The notes under the pieces: model-generated
Seen by the model: only the letters and a program-made list of their open reading frames with translations
Database searches by the model: none
Told to the model about the DNA's origin: nothing
Shown here: one piece after another, positions 1 to 8,273 of the stretch
Layout of the letters: each line of letters starts with the position of its first letter
Numbering within the stretch: the first letter of the stretch is position 1
Assembly: GCA_022820025.1 (NCBI GenBank)
Contig: JAJEGF010000003.1
Location: 1 to 36,674 of the forward strand
Direction: 5' to 3'
Length of the DNA stretch: 36,674 nucleotides
Source of the DNA: Chloroflexota bacterium
GTDB taxonomy: Bacteria; Chloroflexota; UBA11872
Program-made: the position numbers and the translations under genes

Positions 1-809
1 TGGATTTCGGCGGCGGACAGGTCGTTGGGGTCAACGCCGTTGCCGGAAAAGCGGGTGGCGTTGAAGTAGTAGTCGCGCTCGGCGTAGGGGGCCATCCAGG
101 GACCGCCGTAGAGCTTGAGGCGGCCGTCGGCGACGGCCTGCTTGAGCAACGCGCTGCAGTGGGCGCGGACTTCGGGCGTGGCCTCGAAGCCGCCGACACG
201 AAAGTGCAGGCTCATGGGCTGCTGGGCGTCCAGGTCCTGGTCGTAGGGGGCGCCGGCGAAGGCGGCGACGTCGGCATCGCCGCTGGCGTCGACGATGGCC
301 CTGGGCTCGATAACGCCGAGGCCGCCCTTGTTGGCGACGACGACGCCAGTGATGCGGTCACCTTCGCGAATGGCGTCGGCGACGACCGAGTGGTAGAGGA
401 GTTGGGCCCCGGACTCCTGCATGAGGCGGTCGGCTTCGAGCTTGAAGCGCTCAATGTCGAAGTGGATGACGTGGCGGTCGAGGTTGGCGAGTGACTGGCC
501 GACCTCGGCGTTGAAGCGGAAACGGGTGGTGGCCAAGTCTCCGGTGGCGGTGGTGTGGGCGGCGGCGCGGGCGAGATCGAAGACGACGCCGCCGACGACG
601 GGCAGGCCGGAACGCAGGTCCACGAAGCCGTCGAGCGATGCGCCAACGACGCCGGTGATGTAGCCGCCCGCGAAGCCGCCGCGCTCAACGACAAGGGTAG
701 AGGCGCCGGCCCGCGCCGCGGAAATGGCCGCCACGGTGCCCGCGCAGCCGGCGCCGACGACCAGAACATCGGGCCTGGCGATGACATCGAGTGAGCGGGT
801 GAATTGCAT
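1..809 (-). CDS. FAD-dependent oxidoreductase, 3' end cut by window edge
   Basis: Reading the minus strand from an ATG at 809 gives an open frame to the window edge (269 codons, no stop), so the C-terminus is missing. Residues 15-24 form a Rossmann dinucleotide-binding loop (VLVVGAGCAG), followed by an acidic residue (E42) at the end of the second beta strand, as in FAD-binding proteins. A second region near residues 190-210 reads DASGDADVAAFAGAP, the flavin-contact motif typical of the FAD_oxidored (glucose-inhibited-division/fumarate-reductase-like) family. The substrate is unknown. A weak AGGTCC lies upstream of the start. It is downstream of the dciA-like gene on the same strand with an 83-base gap, so it may be co-transcribed. 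The family call is firm; no specific function is justified. Confidence 0.85.
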   Translation of the reverse strand, partial: MQFTRSLDVIARPDVLVVGAGCAGTVAAISAARAGASTLVVERGGFAGGYITGVVGASLDGFVDLRSGLPVVGGVVFDLARAAAHTTATGDLATTRFRFNAEVGQSLANLDRHVIHFDIERFKLEADRLMQESGAQLLYHSVVADAIREGDRITGVVVANKGGLGVIEPRAIVDASGDADVAAFAGAPYDQDLDAQQPMSLHFRVGGFEATPEVRAHCSALLKQAVADGRLKLYGGPWMAPYAERDYYFNATRFSGNGVDPNDLSAAEI

Positions 810-892
810 TGGGATAGGACCTGGCGGACCGGGATGGGGGAGTCTAACCGTGCGTTACTCGGGCAGTGCGTACACGGCCAAGCCTCGCGACG

Positions 893-1231
893 TCAGGCGT
901 CGTCCCAGCCGTGGGTGGTTACGGTGACACGAATGGCGGTTATGTCGGCCGGGTCGAGTCGCGAGCCGACGGCCTGGAGGATGTCGGGGACATAAAAGCG
1001 GACGCGCATGGCCGTGGAGTTGTCGCGGCAGGCGACGCGGGCCTCGGTGCCGAAGATCGACTCGATGCGACAGCGGGCGGCGAGGTTGGCGCCGAGAACT
1101 TCGTCCAGGGACTCCTTGAGAGCGTCGACGGCGTCCACGCGCCGTGCGCCGAAGCGCAGGTCGGAGCGGCTGGACATCCGGTCGATCATCTCGCGCATGC
1201 TGCGCGGCCGGCCCTCGCGTCGATCAGCCAC
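893..1231 (-). CDS. DUF721/DciA-like protein
   Basis: A small protein of about 112 residues. Its core (SLDEVLGANLAARCRIESI, then a strand-rich segment ending in DITAIRVTV) resembles the DUF721 fold of DciA, which helps load the replicative helicase in many bacteria. The GTG at 1231 is chosen as start because it overlaps the recF stop (GTGGCTGA), implying translational coupling. The frame also stays open upstream to an ATG at 1294 inside recF, which would add 21 residues of low-complexity sequence. A DUF721 gene directly after recF is a common arrangement in Actinobacteria and related GC-rich phyla, and that context supports the call more than the rather divergent sequence does. Confidence 0.7.
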   Translation of the reverse strand: MADRREGRPRSMREMIDRMSSRSDLRFGARRVDAVDALKESLDEVLGANLAARCRIESIFGTEARVACRDNSTAMRVRFYVPDILQAVGSRLDPADITAIRVTVTTHGWDDA

Positions 1232-2357
1232 GGATGCGCTCGAGTTCACCAGCCTCGACGCGGAACTGGACGGCATGCCGGAGCGATGTCTCATTCAGCA
1301 AGTCGAGGTCAGCGGTGGTGACCAGCACCTGCGCATCGTCAGGCAATTGGTCGATGAGGAGCCGACGGTGGACGGGGTCGAGTTCGGCGGCGATGTCGTC
1401 CAGGAGCAGGACGGCCGTTTCGCCGCGTTGCTGACAAGCCACATCGTGCTGGCCGAGCTTGAGGGCCAGGGCCGCCAAACGGAGCTGGCCGCGTGAGCCG
1501 ACGTGGGCCAGCGGACGTCCGTCCAGGCGGGCTTCCACATCGTCACGGTGCGGACCGAGGCTGGACGTGCCACGCTGGATGTCGCGGTTGCGTTGCTTTC
1601 GCAGTGCCACCTGGAATCCCTTCGTGTCCAGCCCAAGGCCGGCGGCGCGGTAGGCAAGATCCAGCCGGGCGCCACCCCGCATGGCGAGGAATCCCGCGCT
1701 AACGGGTGCACGCACCCGGGCCACGTAGCTCGCCCGCGCGCGAGTTACCTCGACACCAGGCTCGGAAATCCGGTCATCCCAGAATTCGAGTTCGGACGGG
1801 CGGCCGAGGCCGCCCTGGAGGCGTCGAAGCAAGGCATTGCGGCGGGTGAGGAGGGTCTCGTAGGTGGTGAGATGGGCGATGTAGGTCGGGTCGACCTGGG
1901 CGGCGGCGAGGTCGAGCCAGCGGCGGCGGCCCGAGGGCGCACCAGTCCAGAGATTGAGATCCGGGGGCGCGAAGCTGACGGCCAGGAGGCGGCCGGGGAG
2001 ATCGGCCAGGCGGGTGACCACACCATCGACCCGCGCGCGACGGCGTACGCCGGAGGCTTCACCGTCATCGGGGCGGGTGCGGGCGACGATCATCTCGACC
2101 TCGGAGGCGCCGGTTCCGGAGTCGATTTCAGCGCGGAGCCGCGCAAACCCCTCGGCAGCCGGAGCGTCGAAGCGCACCCAGGCGGCTTCGGGTCCGGGTC
2201 GCAGGCTCTGGGCGGACGCGAGGATGTGCAGGGCGTCCAGCAGGTTGGTCTTGCCCTGACCGTTGCCGCCGACGATCAGGCTGGGTCCGGGCGGCACATC
2301 CAGCGCCAGGCGCCGGTAGTTGCGGAAGTTGGCGAGGTGGAGTTGAACGACGCGCAC
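1224..2357 (-). CDS. recF: DNA replication and repair protein RecF
   Basis: RecF is an SMC-like ATPase that helps load RecA at gaps during recombinational repair. The 377-residue product begins with the family's HLANFRNYR strand and has a Walker A loop GGNGQGKTN at residues 30-38, a signature-like region GTSSLGPHRDD, and Walker B plus D-loop LLLDDIAAELD near the C-terminus. Length matches the family. The frame is open further upstream (to 2597), but the start is placed at GTG 2357 because the RecF fold begins there and GGGAG sits seven bases before it. The stop overlaps the DciA-like gene. dnaA, dnaN and gyrB are not in the window, so recF here is away from the usual origin cluster as far as can be seen. 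Confidence 0.96.
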   Translation of the reverse strand: MRVVQLHLANFRNYRRLALDVPPGPSLIVGGNGQGKTNLLDALHILASAQSLRPGPEAAWVRFDAPAAEGFARLRAEIDSGTGASEVEMIVARTRPDDGEASGVRRRARVDGVVTRLADLPGRLLAVSFAPPDLNLWTGAPSGRRRWLDLAAAQVDPTYIAHLTTYETLLTRRNALLRRLQGGLGRPSELEFWDDRISEPGVEVTRARASYVARVRAPVSAGFLAMRGGARLDLAYRAAGLGLDTKGFQVALRKQRNRDIQRGTSSLGPHRDDVEARLDGRPLAHVGSRGQLRLAALALKLGQHDVACQQRGETAVLLLDDIAAELDPVHRRLLIDQLPDDAQVLVTTADLDLLNETSLRHAVQFRVEAGELERIRG

Positions 2358-2452
2358 TGGGATCTCCCGGCATTGTCGCACCGGTGCGGACAAGGCCCCG
2401 GGTGAACGCCGGAGGCTCCACCGGCCAGCCCGCCTGGGGACTGACGACGCGA

Positions 2453-2704
2453 CTACGCGTCGCGGTCGCTCCAATCCAAGCGAAGCGCCGTGAGCTTTTG
2501 CCGATTCCACACGAGGTAGCCCAGCAGACCCACGGCAAGCAGGACCACGACGGCGCCATACAGCACGAAGACGGCGACCAGCACCCATGACAGCCACGTC
2601 CAGAACACAACGAGAAGGGCGAGCGCCAGGACGACCAGGGCTACCACGGCGAACAGTGCCGCCAGGATTTTGCCCTTGAGGGTGCCCGGGATTATTCTCG
2701 CCAC
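2453..2704 (-). CDS. Small two-helix membrane protein
   Basis: An 83-residue protein with a short basic N-terminus (MARIIPGTLKGK) followed by two long hydrophobic stretches, roughly residues 13-36 and 38-65, and a charged tail. It is probably an inner-membrane hairpin. No family was recognised. It lies 95 bases upstream of recF on the same strand and is divergent from the degV-family gene with a 33-base gap, so the two 5' ends share a very small promoter region. Hydrophobic codon pattern and clear start and stop make it likely to be real. No function can be assigned. Confidence 0.65.
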   Translation of the reverse strand: MARIIPGTLKGKILAALFAVVALVVLALALLVVFWTWLSWVLVAVFVLYGAVVVLLAVGLLGYLVWNRQKLTALRLDWSDRDA

Positions 2705-2737
2705 GTCATACGCCGGTTTTGAAAGCTGTAACGAGTC

Positions 2738-3580
2738 ATGTCAATCCAAGTCGTTACCGACAGCACTGCTTCACTGCCCCCCGAACTCTCCGCGGAACTG
2801 GGCATTACGGTCATCCCCACCCACGTGAGTTTCGGGACGACGAGCTACCGCGACGGTGTGGACCTGGACGCCGATGAATTCTATCGGCTGCTGGAAACGT
2901 CCCCGGATCACCCGACGACTTCGCAGCCGAACCCGGCCGAGTTTGCGGAGACTTTCAGCCAGGTTGAGGGCGACGGACCCATCGTGTCCATTCACGTCTC
3001 GACGGATCTCAGCAAGACGGTTGAGTCGGCGCGGCAGGGCGCGGCCCAGGTGGACCGCGAGATCCTGGTGCTGGACTCGCGCCTGGTGGGGCCGGCGATG
3101 GGGTTCGGCGTGCTGGCCGCCGCGCGCGCCGGGCGCGAGGGCGCCAGCATGGAGGACATCCAGGGCATCGTGGCCGATAACGCCGAGCGGGCGCACATCC
3201 TCCTGGTGGTGCAAACCCTGGAGTACCTGAAGCGCGGCGGACGCATTGGCGGCGCCCAGGCGTTCCTGGGATCGCTGCTGAATGTGAAGCCAGTTCTGGA
3301 GCTGAATGACGGCATCATTGCGCCGGTGACGCGCGTGCGCACCATGCGCAAGGCCAATGCGGCCATTGCGGATCGAATTCGGGAGCAGGCGCCGAACGGG
3401 GTGTCCAGTTGGGCCATCCTGCACGCGCAGGCTCAATCCGAACATGACCGCCTGAAGCGCGAGGTCGCGGACGGGTTGAACGCTGACGGGGACACGCTAC
3501 CGAACCTAGCCGTCAGCCCGGTGATCGGGACGCACACCGGTCCGGGCGCGATCGGATTTGCGTTCCTGGCGCGAGCCTAG
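2738..3580 (+). CDS. DegV family fatty-acid-binding protein
   Basis: A 280-residue protein of the DegV/FakB type, which binds a fatty acid between two domains and, where a FakA kinase is present, presents it for phosphorylation. Visible family motifs are VVTDSTASLP at residues 5-14, the TTSQPNPAEF loop near 60-69, LEYLKRGGRIGGAQAF in the middle, and the C-terminal THTGPGAIGF motif. The length is typical. No fakA-like gene is in the window. The stop codon overlaps the stop of the convergent deacetylase gene (CTAG). The ATG is the natural start because the first beta strand (IQVVTDS) begins immediately after it. Confidence 0.93.
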   Translation: MSIQVVTDSTASLPPELSAELGITVIPTHVSFGTTSYRDGVDLDADEFYRLLETSPDHPTTSQPNPAEFAETFSQVEGDGPIVSIHVSTDLSKTVESARQGAAQVDREILVLDSRLVGPAMGFGVLAAARAGREGASMEDIQGIVADNAERAHILLVVQTLEYLKRGGRIGGAQAFLGSLLNVKPVLELNDGIIAPVTRVRTMRKANAAIADRIREQAPNGVSSWAILHAQAQSEHDRLKREVADGLNADGDTLPNLAVSPVIGTHTGPGAIGFAFLARA

Positions 3581-4785
3581 ATCGGCGAGGGTACGCCGTC
3601 AGTCCGGGCGGCGTCCCGGATCTTCTGGACCACGTCCTGGAGCGGCCACCAGGCTTCGACGCCGACGCGGCGCAGCTCGAAGAGGCGGTCCAGGTTGTGC
3701 GCAATGCCGGGGATGGTGGTGACGGCCGCGCGGTATTCGGCGGCGGCGACGAGCGCCGTAACGTCGGGGTCGAAGCGGCCCAGGGGATAGGCGAAGTAGT
3801 CGACGCCGTCGACGTCGGCTTCGAGCCACTGGCGGGACTCGACGACTTCGGCCTGGGCGGCGCCCAGATTGGTCCGATAGAGCCGGGGCAAGTCGGCGTG
3901 GTTGATGGTGTGCGAGCCGACCGTGAGGCCAGCCGCGCGCACGGACTGAATGTCAGCCAGGGTCATGTGGCCCTGGCCGTGGCGATCGAAGCCGGGCAGG
4001 ACGAAGAAGACGGCCGGCACGCGTAGCTCCTGGAGCACCGGCAGCGCGCCGTCGATTTGATCCAGCCAACCGTCGTCGAACGAGACGACGAACGCCTTGT
4101 CGGGCACCTCGGCCCAGCCTTCGATGGCCGCGACCAGGCGCTCGAACGAGACAGGGGTGAGACCAGCGTCCATCAGGCCGTTGAGCTGAGCCTGGAAGGC
4201 CGCGGAGCCGGCGGTGCGGTGGTAGGTGAGGATGGGGGTGTGGACCTCGGTCGGCGCATCGGTGGTCGGGCGCTGAATGGGCGCCGGACCGCTTGCGCCG
4301 CGAGCGCGTGACTCGTCGTCCAGCGTGACGAAGAGGTCGCCCAGATGGCCGGCATGGGGTCGCGCGTCCACCGGTGAACGGTCCAGCAGCCGCACGATCT
4401 CGCGCTCGTAAAGGCGCATACGCCAGCCGCGCCAGTCGAAGGGCGCGCTGGCGGCAGGCCCGGCACGGTCGCGGCGCGATTCGTCGATCCATGGATCGGC
4501 GAAGGGGCCAGCGGAGCCCGCGGCGGGGGGCGCCTGCAGCGCGCGGGCCATTGTCGTCCCCAGCGAGGCGAGACGCGGGACGCCGACCCGGTGGACGCTC
4601 GAACGGCCTGGCGCGTCCAGCCGTCCGTGATTGAAGTACTGCTGCAACGCGTCGCCAGCGAACAGACCGGGGGTGATGGGGTAACCGAGGACCGCGGGAC
4701 CGCCCAACGCTTCAACGGCACGAAGGAATGGGGCTTCGACCGGAATGCCCGACACTTCGCGCCAGCGGGAGCGCCGGTCAGGCAT
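3577..4785 (-). CDS. Polysaccharide deacetylase (CE4) with N-terminal GYPIT-type domain
   Basis: A 402-residue two-part protein. The C-terminal half is a NodB/CE4 domain: SFDDGW at 235-240 supplies the catalytic base and metal aspartates (D237, D238), SHTINH at 291-296 supplies the two metal histidines (H292, H296), and YFAYPLGRFDPD at 330-341 is motif 3. Such enzymes remove N-acetyl or related groups from cell-wall or exopolysaccharides. The N-terminal part (about 15-75) has a GG-x5-GYPIT...QYF-x6-D pattern that I associate with Chloroflexota extracellular proteins. Unusually, no signal peptide or membrane anchor is visible, and an in-frame TAG shortly upstream limits any longer start to non-standard codons. 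It is convergent with the DegV gene, with overlapping stops. Confidence 0.88.
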   Translation of the reverse strand: MPDRRSRWREVSGIPVEAPFLRAVEALGGPAVLGYPITPGLFAGDALQQYFNHGRLDAPGRSSVHRVGVPRLASLGTTMARALQAPPAAGSAGPFADPWIDESRRDRAGPAASAPFDWRGWRMRLYEREIVRLLDRSPVDARPHAGHLGDLFVTLDDESRARGASGPAPIQRPTTDAPTEVHTPILTYHRTAGSAAFQAQLNGLMDAGLTPVSFERLVAAIEGWAEVPDKAFVVSFDDGWLDQIDGALPVLQELRVPAVFFVLPGFDRHGQGHMTLADIQSVRAAGLTVGSHTINHADLPRLYRTNLGAAQAEVVESRQWLEADVDGVDYFAYPLGRFDPDVTALVAAAEYRAAVTTIPGIAHNLDRLFELRRVGVEAWWPLQDVVQKIRDAARTDGVPSPI

Positions 4786-4889
4786 GGCGCCGACTGACCT
4801 CAGATTCCAGCACTAGCCCGGCACCTTCCCGACGCAGCGTCGCCCTCGAACGTTGCGACCACCCGGGGACGGGCCGCGGACTCCGCCGC

Positions 4890-6059
4890 CTACAGGCTGA
4901 GAGCCGGTCCAGATGAGGCTGCCGCGCTCTGCTTGGCGACGTCCACTCGGTACTCGTGTGCCATGTTCCTGGGGTTCGTGACGGACGGATCGCCCTCAAA
5001 CTCGCCACGCGCGGCGGCGGGCACCGCCATCAGGTTCGCATTGGTGACCTGCGGAGGAACCGCGCATTCGGGCGCAATGATGTCGATGCCGGCGGACACG
5101 ATGTCCTCGACCTCATATGCGACGTCCTCGGGACGACCGCTTAGCAGGGCGACAAAGTTGCTGACGTTGCCGACGAGCTTGAAGTCACCGACAACGGCCT
5201 TGGCCTCGTGCGGATCGTTCTCGGTGGCGAAGTGGAAGGCCTCGAAGCCGGCGTCCTTGATGTACTGCATCCGGTCGAGGGTCTTGCCGCAGCAGTGGAG
5301 GATCACGGGGGAGTTGATCTGCGGGGTGATCTTCTGGTGGACGGGCATCAGGAAGTCGCGGTAGGTCTCGGCGCGGACGAGATCGCCGGTGGAGTGGTCG
5401 GCCAGACAGATGGCGTCGGCGCCGGCCTCGATCTGGGCGTTGGCGAACTCGATGGAGGCGGGCATGAGCCGGTCGAGGCAGGCGTGCACGTAGTCCGGGT
5501 CGAGGATGACGTTGATGAGGAATTCCTGCGGGCCGAACATGTGGTAGGAGAGCGTCCAGGGTCCCATGACTTTGCCGATGACGGCGGCGTCGGGATGGCG
5601 TTCGCGGAGGATCCTGATTGAGTCAATGACGGCCTTGGTCTCGCGGCGTTCCAGGAAGTCGTCGGGGATCACGATCTCGTCGGGCGTGGTCCAGGGGTTG
5701 GGCGGGCTGACGGCAGGCATGCGGGGCCCCGAGATGATCTTGCCGGTGCCCTTGTCGAACTCCCAGGGGTCCTCGCCCCACTCGATGTCGGCGCCCAGGG
5801 CCGCAGCGCCGAGGATGATGCTGAAGTAGGGCATGATCGAGTCGTAGCCGTGGTCGGTGTAGCTGCGCTCGGCCAGGAGGGCGATAGGTGCAGCCTCGTA
5901 GTGGGCGTCCGGCCACTCGATGCCGAGGCGGCGCATTTCCTCGTAGGTCGCCAGGGATGTGGGGCTGCCCACGCAGATGCGATCCACGGGCTTGCCCTGG
6001 AGCGCGTTGAGGTAGCGCTCGCGACCGGTCATAGAGCCGTTGGTCTCGGTTGTACTCAC
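4890..6059 (-). CDS. MtaA/CmuA-type uroporphyrinogen decarboxylase-fold methyltransferase
   Basis: This 389-residue protein has the uroporphyrinogen decarboxylase (UroD) fold, beginning with the family motif TGRERYLNALQGKPVDR at 11-27. It carries a candidate zinc site, H255-x-C257 followed 74 residues later by C332 (APECAVPP). That H-x-C-xn-C pattern marks the MtaA/MtbA/CmuA methyltransferases, which move methyl groups between a corrinoid protein and a thiol acceptor; true heme-pathway UroD lacks it. The methyl donor and acceptor are unknown and no corrinoid protein gene is adjacent. A RACE-type corrinoid activator occurs at 21506-23359. The gene stands alone on the minus strand and is divergent from the RNase Y gene across a 198-base gap. 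Assignment to the superfamily is secure; methyltransferase activity is inferred. Confidence 0.88.
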   Translation of the reverse strand: MSTTETNGSMTGRERYLNALQGKPVDRICVGSPTSLATYEEMRRLGIEWPDAHYEAAPIALLAERSYTDHGYDSIMPYFSIILGAAALGADIEWGEDPWEFDKGTGKIISGPRMPAVSPPNPWTTPDEIVIPDDFLERRETKAVIDSIRILRERHPDAAVIGKVMGPWTLSYHMFGPQEFLINVILDPDYVHACLDRLMPASIEFANAQIEAGADAICLADHSTGDLVRAETYRDFLMPVHQKITPQINSPVILHCCGKTLDRMQYIKDAGFEAFHFATENDPHEAKAVVGDFKLVGNVSNFVALLSGRPEDVAYEVEDIVSAGIDIIAPECAVPPQVTNANLMAVPAAARGEFEGDPSVTNPRNMAHEYRVDVAKQSAAASSGPALSL

Positions 6060-6257
6060 GGAATCACTCCAAGGCGGGCACCGTCAGGCGAAGTATAAGC
6101 CGCGGGCGACTCGCGGCTGATCGTCGTCCAGACTTTGACCGGGATTTGGGGCGCCGAGTAGCATCGTCCCGCGGCGGCGTCACGTGGCGCCGCCCATGTA
6201 GTTCTTGAATGCGATTCATTCGACTGTTCGTACAACACACCCTTCTGGAGGCCATCC
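6060..6257. promoter_or_regulatory. Divergent intergenic region with two hairpins and a small palindrome
   Basis: This 198-base gap separates the divergent MtaA-like and RNase Y genes and must hold both promoters. Two perfect 7-bp inverted repeats are visible: AGCCGCG/CGCGGCT at 6098-6118 and GGCGGCG/CGCCGCC at about 6172-6193. Neither is followed by a T-run, so they do not look like intrinsic terminators. A perfect palindrome TGAATgcgATTCA spans 6206-6218 and could be an operator. TTGAAT at about 6205 is a possible -35 element for RNase Y. The TGGAGG at 6246-6251 is a good ribosome binding site six bases before the GTG at 6258. Confidence 0.35.
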
Positions 6258-7808
6258 GTGGAAGCCCTATTGGCGGCCGTCGCCGGTCTGGCGGCGCTCG
6301 TAGTAGGGCTCGTGGCGGGCTACTTCTATCAGGTCCGGCTGTCCCAGGCGCGTGGGCGCGAATTCGCGCGCCGGGTGGAGCACGAGCTGGCAGAAGTCGA
6401 AGCCCGACAACGAGCCAGTATCAAGGAAACCAGCACCAAGATTCGCGACGAGCGCGCGAATGCGGAGCGCGAGACGCGCGAGCGCCGTCGCGAGCTTCGC
6501 CAGCAGGAGCGGCGTCTCCAGCAGCGTGAGCAAACGCTGGACAAGCGGTCGGAGCGCCTTGACGATCTCGAACGCGAGTTCCTGAAGCGCGACGACGCGC
6601 TTGACACGCGCAAGCGCGGACTCGACACACGCGAAACCGAGCTGGAGGACTTGCGGGAGCAGCAGGTGGCGGCGCTGGAAACCGTGGCCAGCCTGACCCG
6701 CGACGAGGCCAAGACGCAGTTATTGGCTTCGGTGGAGCGCGAGGTGCGGGAGATCTGCGATCAGCGCGTGCGCGAGATCACGGCCGAGGCCAAGGAAACG
6801 GCCGAGGCTCGGGCGCGCTGGCTGGTCGGGCTGTCGCTGCAACGGGTGGCCGCCGCGCATACGACCGAGATCACCACGTCTGTCGTCGATCTGAAGAGCG
6901 ACGACATGAAGGGGCGAATCATCGGGCGCGAGGGCCGCAACATACGCGCCCTGGAGGCCGCGACCGGGATCGACATCATCATCGACGACACGCCGGAAAC
7001 GGTGGTGCTTTCGGGGTTCGATCCGGTGCGGCGCGAGGTGGCACGGGTGGCCTTGCAGCGGTTGACGGAAGACGGCCGGATCCACCCGGCGCGGATCGAG
7101 GACTCCGTAACCAAGGCGCGATCCGAGGTCGAAGAGATTATCGAACGGGAAGGCGAGCAAGCGGCCTACGACGCGGGCACGCCGGCCCTGCCGCGCGACA
7201 TCCTGCGTTACATGGGGCGTCTGCGTTTTCGGACGAGCTACGGCCAGAACGTGTTGAGTCACTCGGTGGAGGTTTCGCTGCTGGCGGCGACGATGGCCGC
7301 CGAGATTGGCGGGGACGTGGAAGTCGCGCGCCGGGCGGGGTTTGTGCACGACATCGGCAAGGCCGTCGACCACGAGATCGAGGGCCCGCATGCGCTGATC
7401 GGCGGGGCGTTGCTGCGACGCTCCGGTCTTTCCGAGGACGTGGCGCACGCCGCCGAGGCGCATCACTTTGAAGTGGAGTTGCGCAGCTTCGAGGCGTTTG
7501 CGGTGGCCGCCGCCGACGCGATCTCAGCGTCGCGTCCAGGCGCGCGGCGGGAGACGGTCACGCGGTACCTGCAGCGCCTGGAGAAGCTGGAGGAGATTGC
7601 GCGGTCGTTCGACGGCGTTGACAACTGCTACGCGATCCAGGCCGGTCGCGAATTGCGCGTGCTGATTCGGCCGGACCAGGTGGACGAAGCCGGGGTGCAG
7701 CGGCTGGCGAATGACATTGCCAAACGCATCCAGGAATCGATGGAGTACCCGGGTCAGATCAAGATCACGACGATCCGGGAGACGCGCGCGGTGGACTACG
7801 CGCGCTAG
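6258..7808 (+). CDS. rny: Ribonuclease Y
   Basis: A membrane-anchored endoribonuclease that starts decay of many mRNAs. The 516-residue product has every part of the family in order: an N-terminal transmembrane helix (about 2-22), a long charged coiled coil (about 30-190), a KH RNA-binding domain around 215-270 with the IIGREGRNIRALE loop, and an HD phosphohydrolase domain from about 330 with H-x-V (LSHSVEVSLLA) and the metal-binding HDIGK near 363. The length matches the usual value of about 520. The start is a GTG with a strong TGGAGG ribosome binding site. The downstream ArsR gene has its own AT-rich upstream region, so rny is probably monocistronic. Confidence 0.97.
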   Translation: MEALLAAVAGLAALVVGLVAGYFYQVRLSQARGREFARRVEHELAEVEARQRASIKETSTKIRDERANAERETRERRRELRQQERRLQQREQTLDKRSERLDDLEREFLKRDDALDTRKRGLDTRETELEDLREQQVAALETVASLTRDEAKTQLLASVEREVREICDQRVREITAEAKETAEARARWLVGLSLQRVAAAHTTEITTSVVDLKSDDMKGRIIGREGRNIRALEAATGIDIIIDDTPETVVLSGFDPVRREVARVALQRLTEDGRIHPARIEDSVTKARSEVEEIIEREGEQAAYDAGTPALPRDILRYMGRLRFRTSYGQNVLSHSVEVSLLAATMAAEIGGDVEVARRAGFVHDIGKAVDHEIEGPHALIGGALLRRSGLSEDVAHAAEAHHFEVELRSFEAFAVAAADAISASRPGARRETVTRYLQRLEKLEEIARSFDGVDNCYAIQAGRELRVLIRPDQVDEAGVQRLANDIAKRIQESMEYPGQIKITTIRETRAVDYAR

Positions 7809-7867
7809 GCGGCGTCGGGGGCCGGAAGGTCGACCTCGGTAGGCGTCGTCAGGCTGGACCTGCTGTG

Positions 7868-7911
7868 CTAAAGTTTTATTTATCAAACATTGCTTTATGT
7901 GTGAGGCGGGA
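7868..7911 (+). promoter_or_regulatory. AT-rich promoter/operator candidate before the ArsR-ino1 operon
   Basis: An abrupt AT-rich patch in a GC-rich genome, reading TAAAGTTTTATTTATC and then AAACATTGCTTTATG, lies just upstream of the ArsR gene and is the most AT-rich stretch noticed in the window. It contains several -10-like hexamers (TTTTAT, TATTTA). The in-frame ATG at 7897 lies inside it without a ribosome binding site, whereas the GTG at 7912 has GAGG at 7903-7906. This suggests that transcription begins around 7885-7895 and translation at 7912. It is also the natural place for an autoregulatory ArsR operator, but no clean dyad is visible. Confidence 0.4.
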
Positions 7912-8271
7912 GTGAACGCAGATCTGGCCGCCATGCGCGCGTACACCCGAGCGCTGGCTTCGCGGACACGGCTGATGACGCTTGACGAGCTGGCTTCGGC
8001 GGACGAACTGGATGTGAGCGAGCTGTCGCGCCGTGTCGGCGTCAGCCAGCCGCTGATGTCGTGGCACTTGCGGCGCTTGCGGCGCGCGGGGCTTGTCCGT
8101 GCGCGACGGCAGGGTCGCCGAATGCTCTATGCGCTGGATCGACCCACCCTGAGCGCCCGACATGCGGCACTCAGCAACCTGATTGACGATCTGACGGCTT
8201 CCGAGACGCGTAGATCGGAAGCCGAAGCTGTCGAGCCGGCCCGAGCGCTGGCCAAGGCTGTAGGAGGATAG
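7912..8271 (+). CDS. ArsR-family winged-helix transcriptional regulator
   Basis: A 119-residue DNA-binding protein. The helix-turn-helix reads [19 protein letters not shown], followed by the wing [15 protein letters not shown], typical of the ArsR/SmtB family. The metal-sensing cysteines of the founding members (ELCVCDL-type) are absent and the product has no cysteine if translation starts at GTG 7912, so it is not a classical metal sensor. That start is preferred because GAGG lies five bases upstream; an ATG at 7897 adds five residues but lacks a ribosome binding site. Its stop lies two bases before the ino1 start, so it heads the inositol-lipid operon and probably regulates it. The signal it senses is unknown. 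Confidence 0.9.
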   Translation: MNADLAAMRAYTRALASRTRLMTLDELASADELDVSELSRRVGVSQPLMSWHLRRLRRAGLVRARRQGRRMLYALDRPTLSARHAALSNLIDDLTASETRRSEAEAVEPARALAKAVGG

Positions 8272-8273
8272 GC

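Noticed and set aside
1503-2405. Long plus-strand open frame of 300 codons
   Set aside because: It lies wholly antisense to recF, which has clear motifs. High GC keeps shadow frames open.
6206-6218. Perfect small palindrome TGAATgcgATTCA as a proven operator
   Set aside because: A 5-bp arm dyad can arise by chance. It is noted in the intergenic feature but not claimed as a binding site.
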